A DNA stretch of 63,209 nt from a virus, in the IMG/VR virus record IMGVR_UViG_3300035670_011686, positions 1-63,209 of that record, one strand, 5' to 3'. The number at the start of each line of letters is the position of its first letter. The first letter of the stretch is position 1. A program made the position numbers and the translations under genes. The notes beneath the pieces were generated by a model. The model was not told the origin of the DNA. It did no database searches and saw nothing but the letters and a program-made list of their open reading frames with translations. Shown in pieces: positions 8,637 through 17,362 of this stretch.

Positions 8637-9692
8637 TTATTCGCTAAATTTTGAGATTTGTTCTTCCATAGATTGTGCTCTTAATTCAAGATATTCTGTG
8701 AATAATTCTATGGTTTTATTTTCAAATTGTTCTTTTGTTGGAAGTTTGTTAACAGTTTCTTGAATGTTTGAGTACATTTCTTCTGAGATATTATCCTCTA
8801 ACCAATTTTGAGTCCAATCTGCGATAATGTCTGGAAGAAGAATTTCATCTTTAATCCAAATTCCGTTGTTTTCATTCATCCATTCAGGGACCAAATTAGG
8901 TGTAATTCCAATTACAGGAACACCAACTTTCATTGACTCTAATGGGAAAGTACCGTAACCACTTTGTCTGTCAATCCAAACCGATACAAAACACTCTGAA
9001 ATTGCGTTGGCAAATTCTTCTTGAGAAAGACCTCTTAAATCACGGAAGGTAAACCATCTGTATTGAGGAAATCTTAGGTAAAATGTTTTGATAAGGTTAA
9101 TTGTGTCTTCTTGTTCTCTGGAATGAACACCAATGATAGGAAGTGGTGGTAAATTTCTTTTTTTAAAGTCGTCAGAAATGAAAGGTTCGATAATATCGTA
9201 TGATTGACCTCTCATCACCTTGCTGATATAATCCTTTTGTGCCTCTGAAGTAGTAATGGTTTTAAAGAAACCATATTGATTCCAAGTCTGACCAGGTTGA
9301 AGAGTCTCCAACATATATGCGTAAGACTGTGTTAAGACAATTTTACCACAAGGTAAGTTTTTAACTTGGTCCATCATAAACCCAAAAATTTCGGGAACAA
9401 TCAAGAAGTCTTCAGGTGCAATTTCTACATTCTGACCATCGATAACTTGATGTGGAATTTCAGTCATATACTCTTCTCCTAACCATGATGCAACTCCTGT
9501 GTAATCAGATTTTTCATGTAGGATAATCGAATTAAATCCACTTCGTTTTAGTGTGAGTGCCAAATCATAAATGTATTTGATTGAGGCTTTGGCGTTACCT
9601 TTAGTATCGTGGATGAAAAAATATAGTTTTGATTTTTTTTCTCTAAGATTACTAATTGAAAGTTTGACTTTGTCTATTTGAGGTTGGTCCAT
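8637..9692 (-). CDS. GT4-like glycosyltransferase (GT-B fold)
   Basis: This 351-residue protein has two Rossmann-like halves. The C-terminal half contains the donor-site signature of GT-B retaining enzymes, FPLESMKVGVPVIG (residues about 251-264), with the family Glu in PLES. The N-terminal half begins LYFFIHDTKGNAKAS, a GT4-like first strand and glycine loop. No membrane segment is present. It sits between a GT2-like gene and a small unknown gene in the sugar operon. The donor is unknown. Confidence 0.75.
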   Translation of the reverse strand: MDQPQIDKVKLSISNLREKKSKLYFFIHDTKGNAKASIKYIYDLALTLKRSGFNSIILHEKSDYTGVASWLGEEYMTEIPHQVIDGQNVEIAPEDFLIVPEIFGFMMDQVKNLPCGKIVLTQSYAYMLETLQPGQTWNQYGFFKTITTSEAQKDYISKVMRGQSYDIIEPFISDDFKKRNLPPLPIIGVHSREQEDTINLIKTFYLRFPQYRWFTFRDLRGLSQEEFANAISECFVSVWIDRQSGYGTFPLESMKVGVPVIGITPNLVPEWMNENNGIWIKDEILLPDIIADWTQNWLEDNISEEMYSNIQETVNKLPTKEQFENKTIELFTEYLELRAQSMEEQISKFSE

Positions 9693-9693
9693 T

Positions 9694-9972
9694 TTAATAT
9701 TTGTTAATAATTTTTTTATTTAATAATGAATTAAATGCTAATCTAAAAGGTACAGATAACTCTGAATTCATTATTCCGAGTTTTTCATCACCATCGACTT
9801 GTTCGGACATAATAACTTCTAACATCATCTTTACCATTTCGAATTTGACAACATTGATTTTATGTTCGTTGGTACTTCCACTAAGTTCGTCATTGATAAC
9901 ATTAGTTAGTTCAATAAATTCTTCAATTCTTTCCAAATCGATGTAGTAATTTTCATTCCAAATTGGTATCAT
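9694..9972 (-). CDS. Small hypothetical protein
   Basis: This 92-residue acidic helical protein is overlapped at its 5-prime end by the degenerate HAD gene (20 bases) and followed by the GT4-like gene after 1 base. It contains Met-rich helix segments (EMVKMMLEVIMSE) and no recognisable motif. Its position makes it part of the sugar operon, but nothing links it to a function. Confidence 0.5.
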   Translation of the reverse strand: MIPIWNENYYIDLERIEEFIELTNVINDELSGSTNEHKINVVKFEMVKMMLEVIMSEQVDGDEKLGIMNSELSVPFRLAFNSLLNKKIINKY

Positions 9973-10552
9973 TTTCTATTAAATTTTTAAGTTGTTTAAT
10001 GTTATCAATATTCGTAAAGTCCGTTATATTATCGTTATAACTTGTATTATACTTAATAATTTTTTTATCTGTAGGATGATTTAATAATAAGTCGGGATTT
10101 GCTGTAAGTAAAAGGTCAAATTCATTCCAAACTGTTTGCAATGTAAACTGATTATAAAAAACAATTTTTTCTATCTGACAACCGAACTTTGAAAGGAAAA
10201 ATAATGTAGCCGGTTTTGATTTACCGATTTCATCCGAAATAAGTAGGATATCGTGATTGTCTCTCATATCTACATAAAAATCATTTAAATCTATAAAGCT
10301 ACTATATTCAGTTGACGGTGCATGTCCAAAAATTTCCATACAGTGTTCTGTATAAAGAAAATCATAAAGTTCATCATCGTCTTTAAACTTTAGATGGTCT
10401 TGCAATCTCAATGAAGTTATTGGTGAAAGAATCTCGTATTTAAAATCTCTTTTTTCATTGAGAATATTCTCAACATAAAACTTTTCATAAACTTGTTCGA
10501 TTTTCTTTACAGTATCTCTTAAAACACCATTAATTTCTATTGCAATTCTCAT
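9953..10552 (-). CDS. HAD-like protein with degenerate catalytic motif
   Basis: The 199-residue protein starts with the hydrophobic strand and loop of the haloacid dehalogenase superfamily (IAIEINGVLRDT). The two Asp of the usual DxDG nucleophile motif are replaced by Glu6 and Asn8. A later Lys-containing segment (GKSKPATLFFLSK, residues about 109-121) fits HAD motif III. Loss of the nucleophile suggests that it no longer hydrolyses phosphate esters and may bind a substrate or partner instead. It overlaps the phoH-like gene by 4 bases. The fold assignment is moderately secure; inactivity is inference. Confidence 0.6.
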   Translation of the reverse strand: MRIAIEINGVLRDTVKKIEQVYEKFYVENILNEKRDFKYEILSPITSLRLQDHLKFKDDDELYDFLYTEHCMEIFGHAPSTEYSSFIDLNDFYVDMRDNHDILLISDEIGKSKPATLFFLSKFGCQIEKIVFYNQFTLQTVWNEFDLLLTANPDLLLNHPTDKKIIKYNTSYNDNITDFTNIDNIKQLKNLIENDTNLE

Positions 10553-11274
10553 TCGTCGTACTTTTCTAAGATTTTTGTTATCAATGGATTTCTAACCACA
10601 TCTTTCTGACTAAACTCATGACATAAGATTGAGTTGACTGATTTGAATCGATTGATTGCATCATAAAGACCTGAATGGGTTTTGTCTTTGTATCGGTCAG
10701 TTTGCTCCAAGTCCCCTGAAATAAAAAATTTCGAATTGAATCCGATTCTTGTTAAAAGAAGTTTCATTTGATTTGGAGTAGAGTTTTGGGCCTCTTCAAA
10801 AATTAAAATTGAATTGTCAATGTTCATTCCTCTCATATATGCAAGGGCAAAAACTTCAATAACTTCAAGTTCCTTCAATTTTTCTCTAGCATCTTTACCA
10901 ATAATTTTATTGAGGAGGTAATATGTTGGGAAAATGTATGGGTCAAGTTTTTCTTCTACATTACCTGGTAGTGACCCAAGTTTTTCTTCCGCCTCAACTG
11001 CGGGTCGAACGATAATGATTTTCTCGTAAGGGGTGGAGGGGTCTACCAATAAATCAATTGCCGCTTTCATGGCAATATAACTTTTTCCAACACCAGCAGG
11101 ACCAGCACAAATTGTTATCTGTGCATCATGTAATTTTTTGTAATATTCTTTCTGACTTTCAGACAAAAACTTTTCTTTTGTTTTTTTCTTTAAGATAGAG
11201 CCAATAATTTCCTTTTTGGATTTAGGGGTTTCTTGTACCATATAAGATGGTGTTGGAGATGGTTTTTTTCTCAT
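10549..11274 (-). CDS. phoH: PhoH-like ATPase
   Basis: This 241-residue P-loop NTPase has Walker A at GPAGVGKS (residues 58-65), the family-typical VRPAVEAEEKLGSLPG segment (89-104) and Walker B followed by Gln in ILIFEEAQN (156-164). The sensor-like FISGD segment lies at about 183-187. PhoH proteins are common in large phages. Their role is unsettled; RNA metabolism is usually proposed. It is coupled to the degenerate HAD gene by an ATGA overlap. The length is a little below the typical 250-350 residues because the N-terminal extension is short. Confidence 0.9.
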   Translation of the reverse strand: MRKKPSPTPSYMVQETPKSKKEIIGSILKKKTKEKFLSESQKEYYKKLHDAQITICAGPAGVGKSYIAMKAAIDLLVDPSTPYEKIIIVRPAVEAEEKLGSLPGNVEEKLDPYIFPTYYLLNKIIGKDAREKLKELEVIEVFALAYMRGMNIDNSILIFEEAQNSTPNQMKLLLTRIGFNSKFFISGDLEQTDRYKDKTHSGLYDAINRFKSVNSILCHEFSQKDVVRNPLITKILEKYDE

Positions 11275-11277
11275 ATA

Positions 11278-11664
11278 TTAATTTTTGTAATCCTCGTAAC
11301 TTTTTTGTTCTTGTATTTCTGAATTTGAAAGAAGATTAATTTTATTTTTCAGTTCGAATCTGTCATCATTAGTATAATAGACCGACCTGGCTAATTCGAT
11401 GAATTCATCATCAAACTTTTTATTCTTTTCACAAACTCGTATCTTATCCTCTATGTCCCATAATTTTGAATTAACCAAAACCAAATCATCATATAAATTA
11501 AAATAATCTTTAACCCTCAAAAATGGTTCAGACAATTCATGTAAGTAAGAAAATTCTTTTTCAACCTGAAATAGTTTATCAGGATTTGTCAGTCGGTTTT
11601 TTTTAATGGACAAAATAGATAATTTGTCCAAAAGTTCACCAACGCTAATGGGTGTTGTAATCAT
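11278..11664 (-). CDS. DUF6165-type protein
   Basis: This 128-residue helical protein begins TTPISVGELLDKLSILSIK, continues with NSKLWDIEDKIRVCE (residues about 66-80), and ends with FIELARSVYYTNDDRFELKNKIN. I know this pattern from a small uncharacterised family (DUF6165, from memory) found in bacterial and phage surface-polysaccharide clusters. No enzymatic motif is visible. Its presence beside a sugar nucleotidyltransferase fits that association. Confidence 0.6.
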   Translation of the reverse strand: MITTPISVGELLDKLSILSIKKNRLTNPDKLFQVEKEFSYLHELSEPFLRVKDYFNLYDDLVLVNSKLWDIEDKIRVCEKNKKFDDEFIELARSVYYTNDDRFELKNKINLLSNSEIQEQKSYEDYKN

Positions 11665-11671
11665 AATGTTT

Positions 11672-11693
11672 TTTTACCAAAATAGTGGTAAAA
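11672..11693. repeat. Perfect inverted repeat, 8-bp arms
   Basis: The arms TTTTACCA and TGGTAAAA flank a 6-base loop in the 46-base gap between two minus-strand sugar genes. In the direction of transcription the hairpin is followed by A residues rather than U, so it is not a classical terminator. An RNA-processing or stability element is possible. Confidence 0.5.
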
Positions 11694-11710
11694 TAAAGAA
11701 AAAAAACCTT

Positions 11711-13075
11711 TTATCGTCTCAAATAGGTATTTAAATCCTCAGGAGTACCTAATCCCCACATTTTGACGATTTCATAAGTTCTGATTTCTTTGTTATCTTG
11801 AATTGCCTCGTTGAACACAGGACACACATAAAACTCATTATTAACTCTAAGATTCTTTTCAATCATCTGTTCGGCATACTTAACATAATCAGAACCTTTT
11901 TTCCAATAATAGACCCCCACTGTTGCAATGTCCGAAATGGGATTCTTTTCGGCAACCTCAGTTACCAAACCATTTTCGTTAACTTTAGCAAATGACCATT
12001 TAGGGTGAGTTGATTTAAAGGTTACAATTCCCCCATCACAATCGGTTTCCGACATCTTATACATGAATTCATTGGAGTCCCACTCGATAAATTGGTCTGA
12101 GTTTGCCATAACTAATGGATTATCATTATTGATATATTCTTTAGCCAAAAGTGTAGTGCTTGCAGCACCTTCGGTAATACCCTCAACCTCAACAATTTTA
12201 CAACCAGGTGAAACCATACCAAGTAAAGTATCCAAGTTATATTTTTCTCTATGTGATTTTTGAACGATAAAAATGTAATTGGCTTTAATGTTTAAATTTT
12301 CAGTGACGACTTTAATCATAGGGTCCCCTTCAACATCGATAAGAGGTTTAGGAAATGTATATCCCGCTTTTTCAAATCTTGAACCAGCACCCGCCATGGG
12401 TATTAATACATTGAGAGTCTCGTCAGTCCATTTGGGTTTCTTCATTTTGAACTTGTTATTTAATTCGTTTAATTTTCTATACAGGTTTTCAACATTAACT
12501 TCTTTGGGGGATTTTACCCTCAGTATTGGTGCGTGTGTTCTTGCCGCAGCTAAGAGTCCATAAGGTGAGTCCTCAACAATTAAAGTCTCCTCTGCAATAA
12601 CCCCCATTTCAGATATGACTTTCCAATAAATCTCGGGGTGAGGTTTACTATTCTTTACATCCTCATTGGACAGTATTTGGTCGAAGTATTCTATGATGTC
12701 CAACTTAGATAAAACCGTTAGAACAGTCTTTCTAATTGAATTACTACAACAGGCAATTTTAAAACCATCCTCTGATAGTCTTTTTAGTAGGTCTATCAAA
12801 TTAGAATGAGGGGTAATATCTTTTAGTTTCTGATTGGTGATTCGTTGTTTTTCTTCCCAAACAACATTGTGTAAATTACGGTCCAACCCCTTTTCATTAG
12901 TTAACATTTCTAATTTTTGTTTGGTTTTAAGACCATCATATTTGGAAAGGTGCTCATTCCAAGATATTACACAATTTGGTGCGTGTAGATTTAGTGCGTC
13001 ATTGAGAGCTTCGTAATGTAATTGTTTGGCCTCAATTAACACACCATCCAAATCGAAAACAACTAATTTTATCAT
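11711..13075 (-). CDS. HAD phosphatase / sugar nucleotidyltransferase fusion
   Basis: The 454-residue protein joins two enzymes. Residues 1-205 are a beta-phosphoglucomutase-type HAD domain with nucleophile FDLDGVL (D8, D10), SNS (111-113), Lys144 in NSKPHPE and EDSPYG (168-173), all intact. Residues 220-454 are a nucleotidyltransferase with PMAGAGSRF (226-234) and FPKPLID (241-247). The second half would activate a sugar-1-phosphate with an NTP, and the first could trim a sugar bisphosphate or 6-phosphate. It overlaps the GDPD-like gene by 4 bases and precedes DUF6165. The donor sugar cannot be read from the sequence. Confidence 0.75.
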   Translation of the reverse strand: MIKLVVFDLDGVLIEAKQLHYEALNDALNLHAPNCVISWNEHLSKYDGLKTKQKLEMLTNEKGLDRNLHNVVWEEKQRITNQKLKDITPHSNLIDLLKRLSEDGFKIACCSNSIRKTVLTVLSKLDIIEYFDQILSNEDVKNSKPHPEIYWKVISEMGVIAEETLIVEDSPYGLLAAARTHAPILRVKSPKEVNVENLYRKLNELNNKFKMKKPKWTDETLNVLIPMAGAGSRFEKAGYTFPKPLIDVEGDPMIKVVTENLNIKANYIFIVQKSHREKYNLDTLLGMVSPGCKIVEVEGITEGAASTTLLAKEYINNDNPLVMANSDQFIEWDSNEFMYKMSETDCDGGIVTFKSTHPKWSFAKVNENGLVTEVAEKNPISDIATVGVYYWKKGSDYVKYAEQMIEKNLRVNNEFYVCPVFNEAIQDNKEIRTYEIVKMWGLGTPEDLNTYLRR

Positions 13076-13515
13076 TTATATTTTGATATGTAATCAGAAC
13101 AAATCCCTAAACAGTTTATCATTATATTCTTGAAGATTGTTTTCTCAGGTAAAACCCATATAGAATTTTCATACACCTTTTTACCAGGAAACACCCACGG
13201 AATACCTTTTGAAGTTAGAGTGTAGTCATCGGTTTGATGCCAAAAACAGTGGATTTTGGGGTTAGATAACATCTTGTAAAATGACTCTCCATTTTTGGCG
13301 TGACACCAAAGTTTTTCATTTTCCAAGAATTCCTCACTTACTAAATAAAGAGGTTCGTCGTGACCTAAATAAAATAAATCATTAACAAACCACACATCAA
13401 TTTCCACCTCATATCCCCGAGATAATGCGGTCAAAATATATTCAGGAGAGTTTTCCGCGTTGGTTATTCTCCCGTCTATATTACCTCGATGTGAAATGTA
13501 ATGTCTAATCCCCAT
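13072..13515 (-). CDS. Short glycerophosphodiester phosphodiesterase-like protein
   Basis: This 147-residue protein keeps the GDPD/PI-PLC-like active-site order: HRGN (9-12), ENSPE (21-25), EID (38-40) and GHDEP (51-55). True GDPDs are about 250 residues, so much of the TIM-barrel C-terminal half is missing or reduced. I know short forms of this kind from polysaccharide clusters. It could act on a phosphodiester-linked sugar. The start at 13515 is a clear ATG and the end is coupled to the HAD-nucleotidyltransferase gene by ATGA. Confidence 0.65.
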   Translation of the reverse strand: MGIRHYISHRGNIDGRITNAENSPEYILTALSRGYEVEIDVWFVNDLFYLGHDEPLYLVSEEFLENEKLWCHAKNGESFYKMLSNPKIHCFWHQTDDYTLTSKGIPWVFPGKKVYENSIWVLPEKTIFKNIMINCLGICSDYISKYK

Positions 13516-13521
13516 TTCTAA

Positions 13522-14493
13522 TTATTCGTAAAATTCCAACCAATAATCAATCATTTCATCAATCATTTTTTCAAATGTGTATCTTGGTTCCCAACCTGTA
13601 ATAGTTCTCAATTTTGTTGAATCCCCTTTTAAATCGTGAAGTTCTTCAGGTCTTAAAAACTTCTCATCTAATTTAACCCAATCTTGATAGTTAAGACCAA
13701 GTTTGTTAAACGTATATTCACATAATTCTTTTACCGAATGAGATATACCTGTAGAACAAACAAAATCATCGGCAGTTTCTTGTTGTAAAATCAACCACAT
13801 CGCCTCGACATAATCTTTTGCATGTCCCCAATCTCGTGTAGCATCTAAATTACCCAATTTTAACTCAGTAGATAATCCATACTTTATCTTTACGGCCTCT
13901 TTAGCTACCTTGTTAGTTACAAAGTTAGTTCCTCTTCTTGGTGATTCGTGATTGAATAAAATACCATTAGAGATAAACATGTTGTAAGAATTTCTATAAT
14001 TTTTACAAATATTATAAGAAAAAACTTTGGCACAACCGTATGGTGATACTGGTGTCATCGGAGTGGTTTCTCTTTGGTACCCATCCTTATCAATTGAGTT
14101 TCCAAACATTTCTGACGATGATGCTTGATATATTTTTATTTTGGGGTCGATTAATCTGACAGCCTCTAACAAATTGAGAGTACCAAGACCTGTAACTTGT
14201 GCGGTGTAAATTGGTTGGTCGAACGAAATTCTAACATGTGATTGTGCAGCTAAATTATAAATTTCATTAGGTTGAACTTTTTGTATAACGGAAATTAATG
14301 ATGATAAGTCTGTTAAATCCGCATAATGAAGGGTTATTTTTTGAAAAATATTATCGAGTCGAGCGGTTTGATTTTCACTCACAGAATTTCTTTTTAGAGT
14401 TCCGTGTACTTCATATCCTTTTTCCAATAAAAATTCTGCCAAATATGAACCATCTTGACCATTTATACCTGTGATAAGTGCTACTTTTTCCAT
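13522..14493 (-). CDS. gmd: GDP-mannose 4,6-dehydratase
   Basis: The enzyme converts GDP-D-mannose to GDP-4-keto-6-deoxy-D-mannose, the branch point to GDP-fucose, colitose, perosamine and rhamnose. The 323-residue sequence has the NADP-binding TGINGQDGSYL (8-18), SSSEMFG (125-131), and the short-chain dehydrogenase pair Tyr152 and Lys156 in SPYGCAK. RRGTNFVT and TRDWGHAKDYVEAMW are Gmd family signatures. Length is slightly short of the usual 340-370. It is followed after 6 bases by the ColD-like dehydratase gene and sits next to the reductase gene, forming a pathway unit. Confidence 0.92.
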   Translation of the reverse strand: MEKVALITGINGQDGSYLAEFLLEKGYEVHGTLKRNSVSENQTARLDNIFQKITLHYADLTDLSSLISVIQKVQPNEIYNLAAQSHVRISFDQPIYTAQVTGLGTLNLLEAVRLIDPKIKIYQASSSEMFGNSIDKDGYQRETTPMTPVSPYGCAKVFSYNICKNYRNSYNMFISNGILFNHESPRRGTNFVTNKVAKEAVKIKYGLSTELKLGNLDATRDWGHAKDYVEAMWLILQQETADDFVCSTGISHSVKELCEYTFNKLGLNYQDWVKLDEKFLRPEELHDLKGDSTKLRTITGWEPRYTFEKMIDEMIDYWLEFYE

Positions 14494-14499
14494 GAATTA

Positions 14500-15663
14500 C
14501 TACGCGTGTTTCAAAATAATATCACAGATTAATTCAATATCACTTTCTTCAAGTTGAGGGTGATTTGGAACATATATCCCTCTTTCATCAATAATTGAAC
14601 AATTTGGTAAGATAAGTTCTCCGTATATTTTTTTATAGAATGGTTGTGAACCCATTGAACCTGAAATAAGTGGTCTACATGCAATACCATTTTCCACTAG
14701 TTCTTTGATTAAAGAACTCTTACTTTCCTTATCTTTTGTAATTACAGGGATTGCGAAATTTGCGGTAAAAGTATCTTCAATTTCTTTTGGGAACCACACT
14801 TTGGGTGACAACAATTTAGAGTATAGTTTGAAATTTTGATTTCTTTTTTCAATCAAACCATCAATTTTTTTCAATTGATTCAGCCCTATCTGTGCTTGTA
14901 AGTCCGTACTTCTTAAATTAAATCCCGGTATAAAAAAAGTGTAAAGTGAGCTAAAATCATCACAATTCCATTCCTGTTTTAATTCTAATTGTTTATCTGA
15001 CGGTAGGTCTCTAGACCATCCATGACTCCTTAACTGTAAAAGTGTATGATATATCTTTTCATCATTGGTAGTAATAACACCACCTTCAATCGTACTCATA
15101 GTATGTCCGAAATAAGTTGAAAAAGACGACATTAATCCAAAATTTCCCAACCTTCTATTTTGAAATTCAGTGCCTTGTGATTCACAGTTATCCTCTAAAA
15201 GTATTACATCATATTTTTCACAAAGTTCCACCACTTTATTCATGTCGGGAGAGAGACCCAATACTGAAACTAATATTAGTGCCGACGGATTTTCTGTTTT
15301 AAAAATTTCCTCTAAATGATTCAAGTCCACAGATAAATTTTCAAGGTTACAATCAACCAATAATGGCTGTAAATCAAATTGTAAGATTGGTGCCAAATCT
15401 GTCGCCCAAGAAAGTGATGGTACACAAACTTTATTATTCTTCAAAAGATTCAGATATTTTAAAGCAAATACCATTAATAAATTTGCTGATGAACCTGAGT
15501 TTACAAAAATCGAATATTTGGTACCAATCCATTCTGACCATTTCGATTCAAATTCCAATGTCATTGGTCCCTTAGTCAGACGAGGGTAGCTAGACAACCA
15601 TTCAATTAAACTGTCAATATCTTTGTTATCAATTGTGTCTTGTACGAGTTCTATTTTTTTCAT
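14500..15663 (-). CDS. colD: ColD-like GDP-4-keto-6-deoxymannose 3-dehydratase
   Basis: This 387-residue DegT/AHBA-fold PLP enzyme lacks the usual Schiff-base lysine. At that position it has His187 in STYFGHTMSTIEGG, preceded by LLEDNCES (155-162). A histidine here is the hallmark of ColD (His188 in E. coli, from memory), which removes the 3-hydroxyl on the way to GDP-L-colitose. RfbH-type CDP-sugar dehydrases share the His but are longer and carry an Fe-S domain that is absent here. With gmd upstream and a reductase downstream, a 3,6-dideoxyhexose product is likely. An alternative is an uncharacterised dehydratase of related specificity. Confidence 0.72.
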   Translation of the reverse strand: MKKIELVQDTIDNKDIDSLIEWLSSYPRLTKGPMTLEFESKWSEWIGTKYSIFVNSGSSANLLMVFALKYLNLLKNNKVCVPSLSWATDLAPILQFDLQPLLVDCNLENLSVDLNHLEEIFKTENPSALILVSVLGLSPDMNKVVELCEKYDVILLEDNCESQGTEFQNRRLGNFGLMSSFSTYFGHTMSTIEGGVITTNDEKIYHTLLQLRSHGWSRDLPSDKQLELKQEWNCDDFSSLYTFFIPGFNLRSTDLQAQIGLNQLKKIDGLIEKRNQNFKLYSKLLSPKVWFPKEIEDTFTANFAIPVITKDKESKSSLIKELVENGIACRPLISGSMGSQPFYKKIYGELILPNCSIIDERGIYVPNHPQLEESDIELICDIILKHA

Positions 15664-16583
15664 TTTCTTACTTTTTTATAATTTTCTATGAACCACTCAA
15701 TCGTTGAATTAATACCATCTTCAAATTTGATAAATTCATAGTTTTTGGGAATATCTGTTTTGGCAGGTTTTCTAAATTGTCCCTTAGGTTTAGTTGAATC
15801 AAAAACTAAGTCATTGTCTTTAATTCCAAATTTTTTACATATTATATTGGCAACTTCCATTACCGAAACTTCAGTCTCGTTTATTGCCTGAAAATTATGT
15901 TCTGTGTTCCAATTTTCAAGTGCCCATAATATGTTTTTAGCTAAGTCTTCTGAATGAATAAATTGTCTTAAGGGTGAACCATCACCCCATATAACCATTT
16001 TTTCGTTTTTCTGTTTGGTCAAATACGCTCGGTGTATCATACCTGGTATAATATGACTATGGTCTAAATTAAAATTATCATGTGGTCCGTAGATATTTGT
16101 AGGGACAATTGAAATCCAATTTTTTCTCAAAAAACTTCTAAAAATTTTGGTTTCATATCCTGATAGTCTTTTGGCGTATGAATACCCTTCGTTGGAAGGA
16201 TGTGGTCTACCATTGTCTATTTGGTCAGAAGTAAGTGGATAAACAATATTTGAATCGGGAAAAACACATGTAGATAACAAATTAACAAAATTTGGCATTT
16301 CTAATTCAAAACATGCCTGCATTACATTTTTATTAATTAAATAATTCTCGAGAAAAAATCCATGATTGTTACTTGAGTTTGCGCCAACACCACCAACTTT
16401 GGCTGCACAGTGAATTACAGTATCAACACCTGAATTCTTAACATGATACTCAAAATATTCTTTCGTTTTTTTTGTGTCAAACAAATCAACATCAGCTCGT
16501 GTGTGATAGACATGGTTATCACCTAATATTTTTTTTAATGCATTCCCAACTAATCCGTTGCTTCCTGTAACTAATACCTTCAT
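15660..16583 (-). CDS. fcl: GDP-fucose synthase-like epimerase/reductase (Fcl or ColC type)
   Basis: The extended short-chain dehydrogenase has VTGSNGLVG (5-13), HCAAKVGGVGAN (58-69), Ser104 and Cys106 in LSTCVFP, Tyr134 and Lys138 in GYSYAKR, and His177 in DHSHIIPG. All catalytic residues of GDP-L-fucose synthase are present. I prefer the ATG at 16583 (307 residues) to one at 16595 because it gives the ATGA overlap used throughout this operon. Fcl makes GDP-L-fucose from the Gmd product. The related ColC does the same epimerase/reductase chemistry on the ColD product, and sequence alone does not separate them here. Confidence 0.85.
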   Translation of the reverse strand: MKVLVTGSNGLVGNALKKILGDNHVYHTRADVDLFDTKKTKEYFEYHVKNSGVDTVIHCAAKVGGVGANSSNNHGFFLENYLINKNVMQACFELEMPNFVNLLSTCVFPDSNIVYPLTSDQIDNGRPHPSNEGYSYAKRLSGYETKIFRSFLRKNWISIVPTNIYGPHDNFNLDHSHIIPGMIHRAYLTKQKNEKMVIWGDGSPLRQFIHSEDLAKNILWALENWNTEHNFQAINETEVSVMEVANIICKKFGIKDNDLVFDSTKPKGQFRKPAKTDIPKNYEFIKFEDGINSTIEWFIENYKKVRK

Positions 16584-17362
16584 ATTACCATCCATTTTTC
16601 ACAATATAAGTCTTTTGTCTCAAGATGTGAATTTGATTTTCCGAACCATTTTTTCGGTGCAATCACTTTTTTACCCTCATTTTTGTTTAGCCAAGCTCCC
16701 CACCAGCTGAAACTTGAATTTGCAATAATATTATTCTCACATTGTGTCATCAAAAAAAGGTCTTCATAATCTTGATTACCACTTACAAATGTTTTGTTTT
16801 TGATGAAATTCAAATTTTCTTGACACCACGATATATCGTCTGAAAAGATTAAAAAATAACTTTCTTCACCAATAATTCGAACAGCTTCTTCATAATATTG
16901 TAAGTTCTGATTTTCATGGTAATCACTCAACCAAACATAATCTCCCCTTCTTACATGAATTGATGTCGGATTTTTTTTTAAAACTTCTTTGTATTTTGTT
17001 TTGACATTTCCTTTAATTGATTCATCTAAATCGAATAACTCCAAAATTTTGTCACGATAATTTTTGAAATATTTTTCACTTTGGAAGTATCCATAAAGTC
17101 TCAGATTTTCTTTGATTGTTGGGATTTCTGTGTAAGAAAATTTTGGTTCTCCAAAAGGAATATGAGGAATTTTTTCTTCAGTGAATTCTATTTTATTAAA
17201 TAAATTCGTTTTATAGTGATGTATTGGTTTTTGAGGTGACTGTACATCATATGTTTCACAAACAATTTTTTTTTTGTCCCTTAAAGAAATTGCATAAGCG
17301 GCGGCAATTTGAAACATATAATTACCCAGCCCACCCATCAACTTTGTTGAAATAATGCTCAT
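16580..17362 (-). CDS. GT11 alpha-1,2-fucosyltransferase-like enzyme
   Basis: At 260 residues it has the N-terminal GGLGNYMFQIAAAY (10-23), the GDP-fucose-binding HVRRGDY (136-142) and NSSFSWWGAWL (215-225), the three signatures of family GT11. No membrane segment is present. These enzymes add fucose from GDP-fucose to a galactose hydroxyl. It is coupled to the fucose-synthase-like gene by an ATGA overlap, so donor synthesis and transfer are encoded together. Use of colitose as donor is also possible, since these sugars differ only at C3. Confidence 0.88.
   Translation of the reverse strand: MSIISTKLMGGLGNYMFQIAAAYAISLRDKKKIVCETYDVQSPQKPIHHYKTNLFNKIEFTEEKIPHIPFGEPKFSYTEIPTIKENLRLYGYFQSEKYFKNYRDKILELFDLDESIKGNVKTKYKEVLKKNPTSIHVRRGDYVWLSDYHENQNLQYYEEAVRIIGEESYFLIFSDDISWCQENLNFIKNKTFVSGNQDYEDLFLMTQCENNIIANSSFSWWGAWLNKNEGKKVIAPKKWFGKSNSHLETKDLYCEKWMVI

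Noticed and set aside
11672-11693. Intrinsic terminator between DUF6165 and the HAD-nucleotidyltransferase gene
   Set aside because: The stem is A/T-rich and followed by A rather than U on the transcribed strand, so I list it only as an inverted repeat.
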